A stretch of DNA of 64,000 bases from Pyrrhosoma nymphula (GCA_963573305.1 OY754335.1:51729985-51793984), one strand, 5' to 3'; positions 48,724 through 59,892 are shown, numbered from the stretch's first letter. The notes: a model not told the origin generated them from the sequence alone. Program-made: numbers and translations.

Positions 48724-48870
48724 CTTGAGTCAGGGTGGTGTACCTGGCTAACACACCAGACCGGCACTGAGGAGATCCGGGTTCAAATCCCTCTCAAGTC
48801 ACATGCGTTTTTCATGACGAATTTCATCCTTGGTGTATATCTTATCCCGTTACTTTCAATGGAGGCAAGG
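48724..48870 (+). mobile_element. tRNA-like SINE head or tRNA pseudogene
   Basis: CTTGAG (48724-48729) pairs with CTCAAG (48794-48799) as an acceptor-like stem. Between lie GTGGTGTACCTGGCTAACAC (A-box region) and CCGGGTTCAAATCCC (B box). Downstream TTTTTCATGACGAATTTCAT follows. It retains a near-complete tRNA fold, but the anticodon arm is irregular. It sits about 250 bases outside the right end of the Tc1-like element. Confidence 0.65.
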
Positions 48871-49509
48871 ACTTTCACTCTGCAGTTCACGAGAGAGATA
48901 AAATCCCTAATGCCGGTTTATTTTATCGAGGAAGAAGTAGAGTGTTCGGGCTTCATTATGGAAAGAATTGCAGCGAGTTTGATAAGTGCATAAATCTATC
49001 GCACATATTTCCATCATTATCTTCTTCTTTCTCCAAAATAAACAACATTCGTCCCGTTTATCACCGTCGCTGTATCCTGCTTCGATCAAATCATGCCGGT
49101 TACTGAAACGCACGAGCCAGTTGAAAGTCCCCTCTTTCCTCACTTGCCGAGTATGGCTCGCGAGCAAGACTCCTACGTGAATGGGTCCCATTGCACATTA
49201 ATTTATTTATTCCTGACCCCAAGTTGTTTGTTGTTTGTTGTTACTATATATTATTTGCCTGTTCCCCAGTTCTTGGAGGCCTGATGGCGGTTGTATGGGT
49301 TGAAAGCTGCAGTGAACCCTTGAGCGAATTCCAGGTCATGGCCATCCCAGAACGATTACGGATCTAGTCTTATCCAAGTAAAACTCCAATCCAAACCCTG
49401 AAGAGGCATAATATTAAGGTAATATACCAGTTAATAAAGGTATAAATAGAATTGCGTAAAAGTCAGGAAAACTTGTGAAGGACCCTATCTGCTGATTATA
49501 CTTCTTTCT

Positions 49510-49960
49510 TTATCACATTGTATATTCTACCATTATTTATCCTGTCCATAAAACCTATTCTCTTTCTTACTTAACATCTGACTCGCTATTACATCGTTAA
49601 TTCTTTTGCCCCTCATTACCTGTACCAAACCACCTACTTTGCCTCCTCCTAATCTCATCCAGAAGTTTCATTTCTCGACCCACCATACCATGCAAGCACT
49701 TCCTCGATTGTATTCCTTCCCGTCCACCGCACCTTCTCCATCCTCCTCCACACCCACATCTCGAACGCCCGCATCCTATTATCGTCTTATTTTATCCCAG
49801 TCTACGTTTCTGCCCAATACTACGTTACACTCCATATCTAGCTTGCTAAACGCGTCATTCTATAGCGCAATTCTCCATTTAATGTCTTTGCTACTACGCC
49901 AACTTTCGTCTAATGCGTAACCCAAGTAATTGTTGCTCCACTTGCTCCAGTTTGTGCTCT
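49510..49960 (-). mobile_element. RTE-like LINE 3' fragment, heavily decayed
   Basis: On the minus strand WRSSKDIKWRIAL-stop-NDAF and, in another frame, RAFEMWVWRRMEKVRWTGRN match the C-terminal region of the 59.9 kb LINE (RIALAKEAF; EAFEMWVWRRMEKVSW). An internal segment around the ETW motif is shortened. At least three frameshifts or stops. Confidence 0.75.
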
Positions 49961-51453
49961 TCTGAATAGGCATACCTCCAGTGTAAATCATGGGTCACTT
50001 TTTGTTTTATTGGTACTTGTTGTTACAGTTAATGCTACATTGTTAATTGTGACTGTGTTGCTGTACCTGTATTAGACATTACATGGAAATACACATTTTT
50101 GAACTGATTGAATGATTGATAAGAAAGAAAAGTTGGGATAACACGTTTCATTTGGGATAACAATTCATTACGTCGTTATTTATCTATACGTTTAAATCAT
50201 TAATATTTAGTCAAAAAGCGCTGCCCTTAACAAATTACAAAATTAGTTTCTTAAGTTTTATCTTTACAGTGGGCCTCCACACAATTCATGCCCTGGCATA
50301 CAAAGGTAGTACTTATCTTCTAATGGCATTTCCTGAGTTCATAGAGCTCAAATCTATTACACACGGAGCGGCACCAAACTCAAAGATATAGCTCTTGCAC
50401 GTATTCGATACTCCACTCTTAGCACTCCTCTTAACACCCGTACACACTGTAAATATAGCACGTAAAATATTTATGGACAGCCGTTAACTTAACGGAAGAC
50501 TGCCTACTTTCGGGTGACTCATGACCATACTTCGTCAAATTGTTCGGAATTTGAATTAATTATAAATAGAGGACTTCAGCGCTCATATTGTCCTACATCT
50601 AATTATACGCACTAATAAGTAAAAACAGTCCTTTTTCTAATCTTCTGCGTTCAAAACCCGCTAATGCCTTTCCCTTCTGGTTGTGTACGCTACAAACGTA
50701 ACCCGGAACGCATAATTGCAAGAGCGTCGGAAATTCCTTCACAGAACCTGCGCTAATCGAGCTGACACTACTCTCGGGTCCATTCTTGCTTTCTTCCCAG
50801 AATCATTAATGACCACTGCCACTAAACCATATCCTTCAAACCTAAGGTTGGTTTGATGTCCAGAGGATCGCACTTAATTGTCCACTCCATTGACACGTGA
50901 TTTAGAGATATTGGAAGACGCAGGCAAGGGTAAAGCTCACCAAATGATGACTCGATTGAAAGATCTCATTCACGAAAATGAAACAAAAATGGCGAACACG
51001 TTTGTATTTGACTTTTAACGTACGTTTTCTTCAATTATTTTTTTGAGGCACTGGGTTCGGCTTAGTAATTGAACTTCTACTAATCGTTTCCCTCTCATTA
51101 TACATTTCCAATGGTCATTGGATTCTTAAAACTTACAATTTTCGAAACAAATATAAAATTACCGTATAATTTAAATACTGTACCTCAAATTGAAATATAC
51201 CTTAATTGATCCATTTCTATGCAACGAGCACTTTAGCTAGCACTACTTCATTCAAAAAAAAAGTACGATACAAAAGGAGATACGGCCACTAAATACAAAG
51301 ATAAGAGAGACGTACGGACAGACAGAAATATATATGTATATAGAGAAGAGGTAACAGACAGCACAGGCGGCGGCGGCGACTGGGGTCAAATGGCGCGCAG
51401 AAAAGGGGAATCAGGGTGGTCAAATGCAAAGGCGTAGAGAAGCGTCAGCTCAC

Positions 51454-51804
51454 CTCGTCCACTGCCGGGTCCGAAGATGACAGGCCCCGTGGGGGCGGCT
51501 GGGAGGGCGAGGCCGCGGCGGACGCGGCCCCCGAGGCCTCCTTGGACCTCCTGGGCCTCTCGCCGCCCCCGTGGTGCGGCCTCCGGCGCGGCGGGGACAC
51601 GGCCTCGCCGCAATGTCGGCACAAGGCCCCTCCTCCGGCCCCCTCCTCGCCGTCTTCCGGCCCCAGGGCCTCAAGGGCCGCTTCCTCGTCGTCGTCGGGG
51701 CCGTCCGCGTAGAACACGCTGTCGCTCCCAGGGCTCACGGACCGTAGGGACTCGGCGCTCAGAGCCATCAGGCGGGAGGTCTCGGGACTTACGACCGAGG
51801 ATAC
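51454..51804 (-). CDS. Exon 2 of minus-strand gene
   Basis: This exon is 351 bases, phase 0 at both ends. Acceptor CCTCCCGCTTGCAG, donor GTGAGC after GACGAG. The frame gives VSSVVSPETSRLMALSAESL, RSVSPGSDSVFYADGPDDDE, an acidic run, then LCRHCGEAVSPPRRRPH and a Pro/Ser/Ala-rich end. The first 35 residues look constrained. CRHC could be half of a metal-binding knuckle, but a second CxxC is not seen. GC-rich against AT-rich flanks. No family recognised. Confidence 0.78.
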
Positions 51805-52815
51805 CTGCAAGCGGGAGGCGTTTGTCTGTTGTTTTTGGTCTTATCGCGCTAGAGAAAGGGGGGAAGCGAAGCGGTTTTCTTTTTGGAGCTGGGTGGGGAC
51901 GAGGAATTTCAAGGTCAGGAAGGGCGAGATCCTACGTCAGAGACCCCATCCCCTAAATTTCGTGCCTAAACTTGGATAATCAACATTGCTGGTAGAAGTA
52001 AGAGTGTAGTGGGTGAAACTCCTACGCTCCTAATTAAGTACCTCATAAAGGAGATGTTAATTTAATTTTGTCAATTTTTTTAAGAATACATTTCTACAGA
52101 CATTTAAAAATATTACAATTAGTGAGCAAAACAAAGAGCGATTGAATGTACTAATTAACGAATGAGTGAATGGATGAGGATCTAAAACTGATGGTGTCAG
52201 GCTTGACTTGGTGCAAACGATGGAAATTCACATTGGAAGAACAAAATTAGTAGTTTCCACAAACTTTTATTATACTGTCATGACGCGCGTTACGTCAACC
52301 TACGGCAAAGTCACGTGCATTTGAAAGGCTAGCTGGGTGGGAATTTTAATAATGGGAATTTAGGTAGGGTTCAAGGCGAGGATAGGGTGGGGATGATGAG
52401 TGAGGGGGAAGGAAATGGATTTAGATTGAACTCCTTCATCCTCATCCATCCTCCCCACTACCTTCCTCATTTAGATCCCTGCCCTTATATTTCCACCCAC
52501 CTAACCTTATGAAAGCACATGACTATGCCATTGTCGGGCAAAAAGCGTGTCGTTCCAGTAAAATGATATATTATGTGGATATTAAAACGTTTGTTATTTC
52601 AATCTGAATGAGAAAATGATAAAGAAATTCACATTCAAGAGCTGAATGGAGGGATGAATAATTCAGTGGACAAGTAAACTAATACGAAATTAAATGAGTA
52701 AATGAACGGTGGAGAGAACGGGCAAATCGGTATAAGCAAACTCAGAGACGAATGTTAGGCAGCGTAAATGAAGTATCCGAGTAAATGCTCTCTCTGAGGT
52801 TTCCACTACGATTAG

Positions 52816-53028
52816 CTGGATATTCCATTTTGATTCAAGGATATCTGCAGCGTTGTTGTTTTTTTCCGACGACGTTTCTCCTCCCGTCCTGGAGGCGTCT
52901 TCAGGTTGAAGAGCATCATTTGTCATCGAACATCTTCGACCTGAAGACGCCTCCAGGACGGGAGGAGGAACGTCGACGGAAAAAACAACGACGCGGCAGT
53001 TATCTCGGAAGTAGAATGGAATATCCAT
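52816..53028. repeat. Foldback with GC-rich hammerhead-like arms
   Basis: The arms are about 95 bases: GGATATTCCATTTTG, CAGCGTTGTTGTTTTTTTCC, GACGACGTTTCTCCTCCCGT, CCTGGAGGCGTCTTCAGGT, and the inverse on the right ending GTAGAATGGAATATCC. On the minus strand the left arm reads CTGAAGA (52904-52898), a CCTCC/GGAGG stem, GAAAC (52878-52874), then GTC-GTC, so all core boxes are present with a GTC cleavage triplet. The plus-strand right arm has GGAAC in place of GAAAC. The centre is about 20 bases. Confidence 0.85.
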
Positions 53029-53726
53029 CCGAGTAAATGGTTGGAGTTAATAAAAATGTAGGAAGGATTTGGGTATGAAGGAGCAGATGGAATTATTGAA
53101 GTGCAATAGAGAATAAAGTACAAGTTTCAATGAACTCCTCTATTAAATATCGAGAAGCCAACAACGTGCGGGCTTAGTCGAGGCTAATGCCTGAAGAAAA
53201 TGAAAATTCCCTTTCTCCGTAAACGTTATTTGAAAACGGTATAGAAAAATAACTTCCTTCTTTACCAGTACATACTGCTGCGACATGACTTCCTTATTTC
53301 TGAGACTGACAAGTAAAGATCAAGATGATGAATCATTATTATACAACGATACCCATATAATTTTGAAGAGTAATGTTTAAACTTGAACATCTTCCTGATT
53401 GAATTCTCACTTGTAGTTATATTTCGGATCGCATATATCGATAAATCGTGTACTACAGCCCCGATACACATGAGAGTTACGGATGGTTCTGGTGGGTCTC
53501 AAATTAAAATTGCTCGTCTTCGAAGGCTGCGATCAGAAAAGCTGACGGAATACTGCCATATTTACGGGCGGATATTAACAGAAACTTGCAGATAAGTCAT
53601 AACCCAACATTGTCCCATTTTCATCACAATCCTTGAAAGAGGACTTATTTAAGAATCAATTACTAATAGCTAGTCGTTGAAAAGAAATATTATCGCTGTA
53701 AACAAAGATGTCTCGAAAATTAAAAG

Positions 53727-53915
53727 TAATCGATATGGTACCCACTGTCCACTATATATTAAATTGTCTACAGGTGTTTCGGCTTTATTTACTTAGCCAT
53801 CTTCAGGTACATTCCTGACTGTACTGAATGAAGACTGTACCTGAAGATGGCTAAGTAAAAAAGCCGAAACACGTGTAGTAAATTTATAATACAAAGGACA
53901 GTACCATATCGATTA
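53727..53915. repeat. Foldback with intact hammerhead-like cores on both arms
   Basis: The arms are about 85 bases, beginning TAATCGATATGGTAC and ending with its inverse. Plus strand, right arm: CTGAAGA (53841-53847), stem GGCT/AGCC, GAAAC (53866-53870), ACGT, GTA (53875-53877). Minus strand, left arm: CTGAAGA, the same stem, GAAAC, ACCT, GTA. In the right arm the TAC before CTGAAGA can pair with the GTA just after the presumed cleavage point as stem I. One extra T before stem II departs from the standard hammerhead. The open frame that overlaps it is a by-product. Confidence 0.85.
53836..53881 (+). ncRNA. Hammerhead-ribozyme-like motif (type I layout, minimal stem III)
   Basis: Order of elements: TAC, CTGAAGA, GGCT-loop-AGCC, GAA, AC-ACGT-GT, A, GTA. 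This fits C3-U4-G5-A6-N7-G8-A9, stem II, G12-A13-A14, a two-base stem III, U16.1-H17 and stem I. The presumed cleavage is after 53877. The stem II entry has an unpaired T, which may weaken it. Hammerheads of this minimal kind are known from Penelope-like elements; self-cleavage here is untested. Confidence 0.5.
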
Positions 53916-55775
53916 ATATTCATTTTTGATAATGATGTTCCGCCACATCTCTCCGGATACGGATGACTCCAAAACAGTCTTCGATACACTTGTCCTTTAG
54001 TACTTAAGTCATACTGTATCAGGATTTTGGCACAAAGTAAACGTATAAGATCACAAAATGTTTCTAACAGATATTTTTCGCCAAAGTAATAATTATGTAA
54101 TGAAATTTTAATCTGAAAATCCGATGCATTTATGTTGATATCAAGTTCGTCGATCTCCCGAAAAAAAGGAACTGTAAGCGAAAACTTAATTAATTGGTGT
54201 ATGAAAAACTGCCTATTGAATAGGATATCACAAGTTATTACCATATAAATAAATAATACAATATCAAAAGCCATCGGAAGGATTTTATAGTTCTTACATA
54301 TTTAATGGCAATAGCTTTCCTTTGAAAATTTGATCAATTTTTGAGGTAGACCGATATTGTGGAATATTCTACTCTTTCGTCTTTGCAAAATTATGCACGA
54401 AATTAAAAATTGAAGAGCCTTATTTATTTGAAATGAACAGAATATAGTTACCTCGGATTTTCAGCGTTGATATACGTAGCGCGCTAAAATTATCCACTAC
54501 TATTTATATCATACACAATTGTTTCGTGAATTTCACAATGAGGAAGAAGTAGAGTTTGGGTAATACTGTGATGGAAAGTGACTATGCCGACATGTAAAAA
54601 TGACAATTTGGGATGATTTATGGAACCAGTGGTTATGGGTTGAGCCAGGTCTTCAAGTGATAAAGTTTATGCTAACTTATAACATGAAAGTCTAAGCTTT
54701 TAATAAATGAGCCGAACATTTGTAATTTATCACTAAATTTTATTGGATTTTAAAAAATAATGTAATAATTAGAATAAGGATTTATTGCTAACGGTACCAA
54801 CATAAAACTTATTCATCTCCATTGACTGAACTATTTGACACAACTATATATCTCTCCATCATACTTTAGGTCTTTCAGAAGAAGTTTAAAAACAGCATGA
54901 GTTTTAATCTTGAGTAAAATGCGTACTACTCAGCCTCTATAATGTCTTTTTTTTTCGCCTTACATTGCCCACGGTATATGTGTGAAATGAATTTATTTTT
55001 TAGACAAAGAACGCGAAAATGTTGCGGAAAGTTTCCTTTCATCCGCTAATTGTTGACGATACTAAAGTTTGTTTTGTACCATTCGCGTTCAATAATAGAT
55101 ATGTCAATCTTCTAATAAAACTGAACGAAAGAGAACTACAAGTTCTTTGACACATATGTTACCTCTTTGGATGCTAATGCATTCAGTGTACAAATAAAGA
55201 ATTTCTCTAGTCAGAAGTTTTATCAGAATTAATAACATTTATTTGACATCGACACCGTTCCCAGATTATTTCCATTGAACTCATTTCTAGGGATAACTCA
55301 ACGAGGTGCCGCAAATTCCCCGTGAAAGATGTAGTTATAAACTACTTCCAGTGGACCGTAAAAGGCGATCAAAGGATAGCACTCCCGTAGTCCTTCTTCC
55401 CCGTCGCCCGCAATGCAGATCACAGTTTACAAGCCCAGAGCAAATAGTTACATGCGAAGAAGAATGCTCGAAAAATTACACTACCCAATACGCAAATACT
55501 GGCCTACGTAAAAAATCTTGCGAAACTTTTACAGGAGACAAAATACCATGCATCATGACGTCCCACTACTAAGTACCAACTGATAGGTAGTAAAAAAAAT
55601 TGTAAAAAAATACGAGTCTCAGGATAACTTATATCAAAAAAGTTTAGGGAAATGAGATAGACATTATTACGGAAAGGAGTAGTAGAGAGAAATATGTATA
55701 TATTAATAGAGAAATTGAGAGAGAGAGAGGGAGATTATGTATGCAAAAGGATTTTTCAATCAATTTTCGCCTCAC

Positions 55776-56145
55776 CTTGGTCCCATCGTGTTGCCGGGGC
55801 GAACCCTTCTGGGGGCTGGTCCTCTGCTGACCCCTCCGCCTGGGGCTGCCCCCGGGGCTTTTGCAAAATCGGTGCGGGCTCAAGTGGGCGGAGGACTGGG
55901 CGCCGGGTGTTCGACTCCCGTTGTGACTGGGCGGAGATTCCGCGGTTGGCGGCGAGTGTCCGGGGACAATGCTGCCGCCGCTCACGAGGACCCTGAGGCC
56001 AGCCTCGACCGGTGAAGTGTCGTCGCCGCCCCCGGAATGCCCCGCCCCCGAGCCGGACACCGGCGAGCGGATGGCGGCCGCCGCAGACCTCCGGCGACCC
56101 AGGGATCCTCCCTTCTCCTCCGCGCCTGAACTCCTCCGGCGCGGC
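55776..56145 (-). CDS. Exon 1 (first visible) of minus-strand gene
   Basis: GC-rich exon ending with donor GTGAGG after GGGACCAAG, phase 0, which matches exon 2. Its upstream edge is uncertain: CACCCGAAG (56146) gives 370 bases and a phase-2 start; GGAGTTCAG 16 bases inside is the alternative. The frame gives RRRSSGAEEKGGSLGRRRSA, SPVSGSGAGHSGGGDDTSPV, GHSPPTAESPPSHNGSRTPG and SPHRFCKSPGGSPRRRGQQR, a Ser/Pro/Arg-rich, probably disordered segment with many SP and RRxS sites. No start codon with suitable context is seen, so the gene's 5' end lies upstream or beyond the window. Confidence 0.65.
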
Positions 56146-57005
56146 CTTCGGGTGCCAGACAGATAGATTAATAGATTTTCTATCTATACACATCAGCTCT
56201 TTAAACTATGCATCTCAATGCATGCGATCGACAACTAATCCATAGTGATAAACGCAGTTTGAGGACTTTAGTTGCAGCATGAATGTTTGCTTCTTTGGTC
56301 CACAAGAAGATATCCATTCCGACTTCCGATTCCGTCTTTCTATCGTTTGAAAAGGAAATACGTCGTAAGCTTTAATCGTTGAGTTAGATAGTATTTTACG
56401 GTAAATTAATGCCAGTTCCACGCTTGTGGAAGAGCTGTAAATCAGTGAGCTCATGTAACGGAATCACTTACGATGCAATATCACAGACAAAAGTTAAGAA
56501 AGGAAAATAGTATTATCTACCAATATTAGAAAGTAAATTAATTTATAAAAATATTTTGGCCAGAAAACGTTTTTTGTATCCCTACAAATAAAAAAATCAT
56601 TCTAAAAAGTAGATTTTTCCAGTGGAAAAACTTTCCCGATTTCGGTTACCATCTAGAAAATTGGAAGTCAAAAGAAAACATTTATGCTGGAAGAAAAAAA
56701 TTCAAATTTTGAGTACCGTTTAGGCAGGTTTTACATAATAATAACTATCGGTGAAATTCACTGCTATTTGGCCTTGACATAGTAACTGCAAAATGAATCT
56801 GGCAAAATATTTATTAAAATGTGACTTAAACTACTAACAATTACCGGCCCTAACACCTCCTACCATATTGCAGGTTGGTCGTGAATCATTATGATACTAA
56901 TTATCTAGGCTGTCAGTCAATCTAGTTTGAAAGACTTTCAAGTGAACAAGGAGATGAAATGCGTTATGATTAGAGATCGTAGCATTAAACCGACCTGGAA
57001 ATTAT
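56146..57005. other. AT-rich stretch upstream of the first visible exon
   Basis: No earlier exon, promoter or repeat could be supported. If exon 1 is internal this is intron. Confidence 0.4.
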
Positions 57006-57009
57006 TAAA

Positions 57010-57440
57010 AACCTCGAACAACAATGTGAATGGGTTGTTTTTACCGCATATTGTTAAAATTTAGCCCCATAAAAATGGCACTGAATCGGTGTTGGGGTTT
57101 CTTTTTTTGATATTTTAAATTGTTGACACCAAAGATATAAGCTTGAAACATTCACTTTCGGATGATTAAACAAAAGCAGATTTTAATTCTTGCACTCGAT
57201 CTTAACGAACACTTCGATTTTGTCTGAAAACTTTATTTTTAGCTCTAATAGACTACTTTTCCACTGTTTCATTAGAATACATTTTATAATTTCATTGGCA
57301 ATCGCATCTTTTGCTTTTAACGGGAACTTATGCCTGAGGCATTTTTGGTTTAGGTCAATATGAAAATTACAGTTAGGTTTTGGATTGGGTATTTTTCACC
57401 CCATCTTCTCCATGGGTGGCTACTGCATCGTAAATGGTAA
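57010..57440. repeat. Dispersed repeat family C, copy 2
   Basis: The segment 57030-57190 resembles 22440-22640 (TTTAGCCCCA, GGTGTTGGGGTTTCTTTTTT). The remainder, with GGGTATTTTTCACCCCATCT, has the same flavour as family A but does not align convincingly. No coding content. Confidence 0.45.
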
Positions 57441-59120
57441 AAAAATATAAAATCTAAAAATTCTATTCCATACATATTATTGGGTGATGCTGGAAAGTAT
57501 CGTTACGTTTCATTTGTTACGTTTCGATAGAGACAAAGTGTATTAAGTTGCGCTTTCACCATGCATCATGAGAATTTATTTCTCAGAACAATAACCAAAT
57601 TATTATTTTTATTATAATTTTAAAGAAAATGAATCAATTCTACAAACCTTATAACATTTGTAAAGTAGAATGTCAAAGTTCACTGAAATTTTGATGGAAC
57701 AGGAGTAAGAAGAATAGCAATGTTTATTCGAATGCCATTATCTGCACTCTCAAACTATTCCAGAAGAATCCAATGGCCGCACACATTCCAAAGCATACCA
57801 AAACGCCATGTATCCGATATTATTACCAATTTACAGCATATCATATCTCTTCCCACTTCTGTTTGAAATAATTTCGTTCTGGTTACGGTCTCTGCACGTC
57901 GTGGTCTGCACTCTTCTGACAAATAAGTACGAATAGCGACTGAAGCAAGGTTCTGCGAGACTCTGTACTATTTATTTCCGACGATTCACTCGTAATTTAG
58001 CACATTCAGCGAAAGCGAGCATATGCCCGCTTTCCGAATGGGTTAAAGGGGGAAGCACTTCATCAACACTTGATTTGAAAGGGAAACGTACCAATTAAGC
58101 GCTTAACACCAAGTGTGTTATTCTGCACCCTCTTGCATTCTCATCGAACTCGCATTTCAACAACCATACTTTACCGTGTCACTTATTCGCCAATGCAAAC
58201 TTGCAACTCGAGCCGCATGTTCAAACACTAATGAATGTTTCAACAAGCTATGAGGAGGACGCAGACATGCAATGTAAATTAAGATGACCCATAAAATCGG
58301 AATTTCGAGAACGAAATTACATAGTGAGCAAATAATAATCAATACACTGCGGAAAAAATCGACAATCCGTTTGAATTGTAACAAATAAATATAGCTTGCG
58401 ACTTGAATATTTTTAGGAAAACTTCATATTTTGGATTTTTTTTTATTTTATTAGCACTTCTCACTATCTCGTCCGCCACAAATGTATTGGACAATGAAAT
58501 TTCGTAGCTATTTTATATATTCTGGATTAAATACTTCAGATAAAACAGCCATCTCGATCAACAGTTTTGATAAGTGGACGTAAGAGAGAGTGCAAAATCG
58601 TGTAAAATTCACATGCGGGTAGATTCCTGTTTCTTTCGCAGCACCGCTTGTGGTCTGCCAGGATGAACCGGTGGCCTGGAATTCACACGGCTTGAGTTTA
58701 TCCAAGATTAATGCCTGAATTATTGGTCAACTGCTCTACGCACTGGACTGCCACGGAGCCGACAAAAATGTTCAACCAAGTACTTTAGGCATTGAAACGC
58801 GGCCGATGAGCTTCATTGATCCGAAACCCACGCTTCCTTTAGAGAACGGAATGACCATTCTAATACAAAGATATGCAATAGCGATTAAGTTCTTCGAATT
58901 ATATATCACATATTTATGTTTAAAAGTAGAAGACATACCTCCTCTCGTGGTTCCTCCATCCTCCGCTAATTGAGATCAATACGTCTCAAAAGTAATAATT
59001 TGTGACATTGCACAAGCTAGTTTTATTATTTTACAGCATATATAATAAGTCATTCTTATTTAAATCGATAGTCAAGGATTAATTAATATTACGGCAGTCA
59101 TGCATATTTAAAAGCACAAG
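57441..59120. other. AT-rich stretch; possible worn SINE at 58600-58760
   Basis: On the minus strand CCGTGGCAGTCCAGTGCGTA then GAGCAG resembles a tRNA A-box region, and CATCCTGGCAGACCACAAGC follows, but no B box is found. Nothing else is recognised. Confidence 0.35.
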
Positions 59121-59124
59121 TACA

Positions 59125-59205
59125 AAATTCGGACCAAGTCTCGTCCCCGGATCCCTCGATATCGAGTGCTTTAACCAGTTAAGCTACCGATGCGTCATTC
59201 TCCTC
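59125..59205 (-). mobile_element. tRNA-like fragment (minus strand)
   Basis: From 59197 down the minus strand reads GCATCGGTAGCTTAACTGGT then TAAAGCACTCGATATCGAGG, a canonical tRNA D-arm and anticodon arm with A box TAGCTTAACTGG. The T-arm is degenerate (GGATCCGGGGACGAG). It is probably a SINE head or tRNA pseudogene, not a working tRNA. Confidence 0.6.
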
Positions 59206-59370
59206 TGAGGATTTTTAAGAAAAAAAAGTTTGTTCAGGACTGCCTATCAATTTATGTACAAAAGCAGTCGTTACAGGTGGTGCTATGCGAGCGCATAGCG
59301 CCACCATCCGTGAGGTTATAAAGCCAAGCTTAGAACACAGGGAGGTGTTTGCTCTCTTGACGAATTTTTA

Positions 59371-59640
59371 GTATACCGGGACTAGCCACGGTGTTACCTT
59401 TACGAAGTTACCCGCAAGTACACTCAAGTGCAAAATGCCACAGAGAAACATCATTCGCCTTGATCGGAACTCGAACCCAGACCCCTCCCCGGGAGATGCC
59501 CGGATCCCTTCCCGAGGGATCCGAGTCCCGGTCAAGACGAATGATTTTTCGTCCGTGGAATTCGCACTTATGTGTAATTGCGAGTGACTCCGTTAAGGTA
59601 TTAGGGCTGCTATTCCCGCTTTCCTCAAGATTCATTTGCA
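59371..59640. repeat. Palindromic SINE dimer, copy 2 (long form)
   Basis: The outer arms TACCGGGACTAGCCACGGTG...ACCCGCAAGTACAC and the inverse GTGTAATTGCGAGTGACTCC extend about 75 bases each. The inner arms ATCATTCGCCTTGATCGGAA and GAGTCCCGGTCAAGACGAAT carry the B-box-like segment, and the centre contains CTCCCCGGGAGATGCCCGG. Each half read outward (GATCCGAGTCCCGGTC, then GATTTTTCGTCCGTGGAATT) looks like the 3' part of a tRNA-derived SINE, so the whole is an inverted dimer. Related to 41937-42100 and 35726-35800. Confidence 0.8.
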
Positions 59641-59892
59641 AAGAATCCTAAAAATAGACCTAATTCATATTATCATTCCTACGTTCGATTAACACCAACT
59701 TACTTAACGCAAACTTGACATTTTCAGTGCTGCAAGCAAGTATGAGGTTGTAAGTTCGTTCATTAGTTAACCACTTAGATGACGCTTTGGCGCAATACCC
59801 TGTTGGATCACCCACTACAACCCTCCCTAATGTTTTAGAGATTTCTTTTAAGATTTTGAAATAAATCATTTTTTATCGTCTAGTCTAGAAGC

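Larger units (their letters stand above)
28093..51453 (-). other. Intron 2, about 23.4 kb, transposon-rich
   Basis: The donor GTGAGC follows GAG at 51453 and the acceptor is GCGTGCAG at 28093. Exon 2 ends and exon 3 begins in phase 0, so direct splicing is allowed, but undetected small exons in between are possible. It holds the Penelope-like relic, hairpins, LINE and mariner relics, SINEs and the nested Tc1-like element listed separately. Between these, 29.3-34.4, 38.2-41.9 and 50.0-51.4 kb are AT-rich with nothing recognised. Confidence 0.55.
51805..55775 (-). other. Intron 1, about 4.0 kb, with two well-kept foldbacks
   Basis: It runs from donor GTGAGG (55775 side) to acceptor GCTTGCAG (51805 side). 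It contains the foldbacks at 52816-53028 and 53727-53915, and a GA-rich run near 55715-55735. The open frame 55306-55572 (+) has five cysteines but no supporting context. 53.9-55.3 kb shows nothing else. Confidence 0.6.

Noticed and set aside
48724..48800. Functional tRNA gene
   Set aside because: Acceptor-like stem and both promoter boxes are present, but the anticodon arm is irregular and no clear Pol III terminator follows; kept as SINE or pseudogene.
55306..55572. 88-codon plus-strand open frame with five cysteines
   Set aside because: No signal peptide, no splice-compatible neighbour and no recognisable motif; compatible with chance.
59660..59869. 69-codon minus-strand frame that looks protein-like
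   Set aside because: No splice-compatible edges and no motif; possibly part of an unrecognised repeat, not supportable as a gene.
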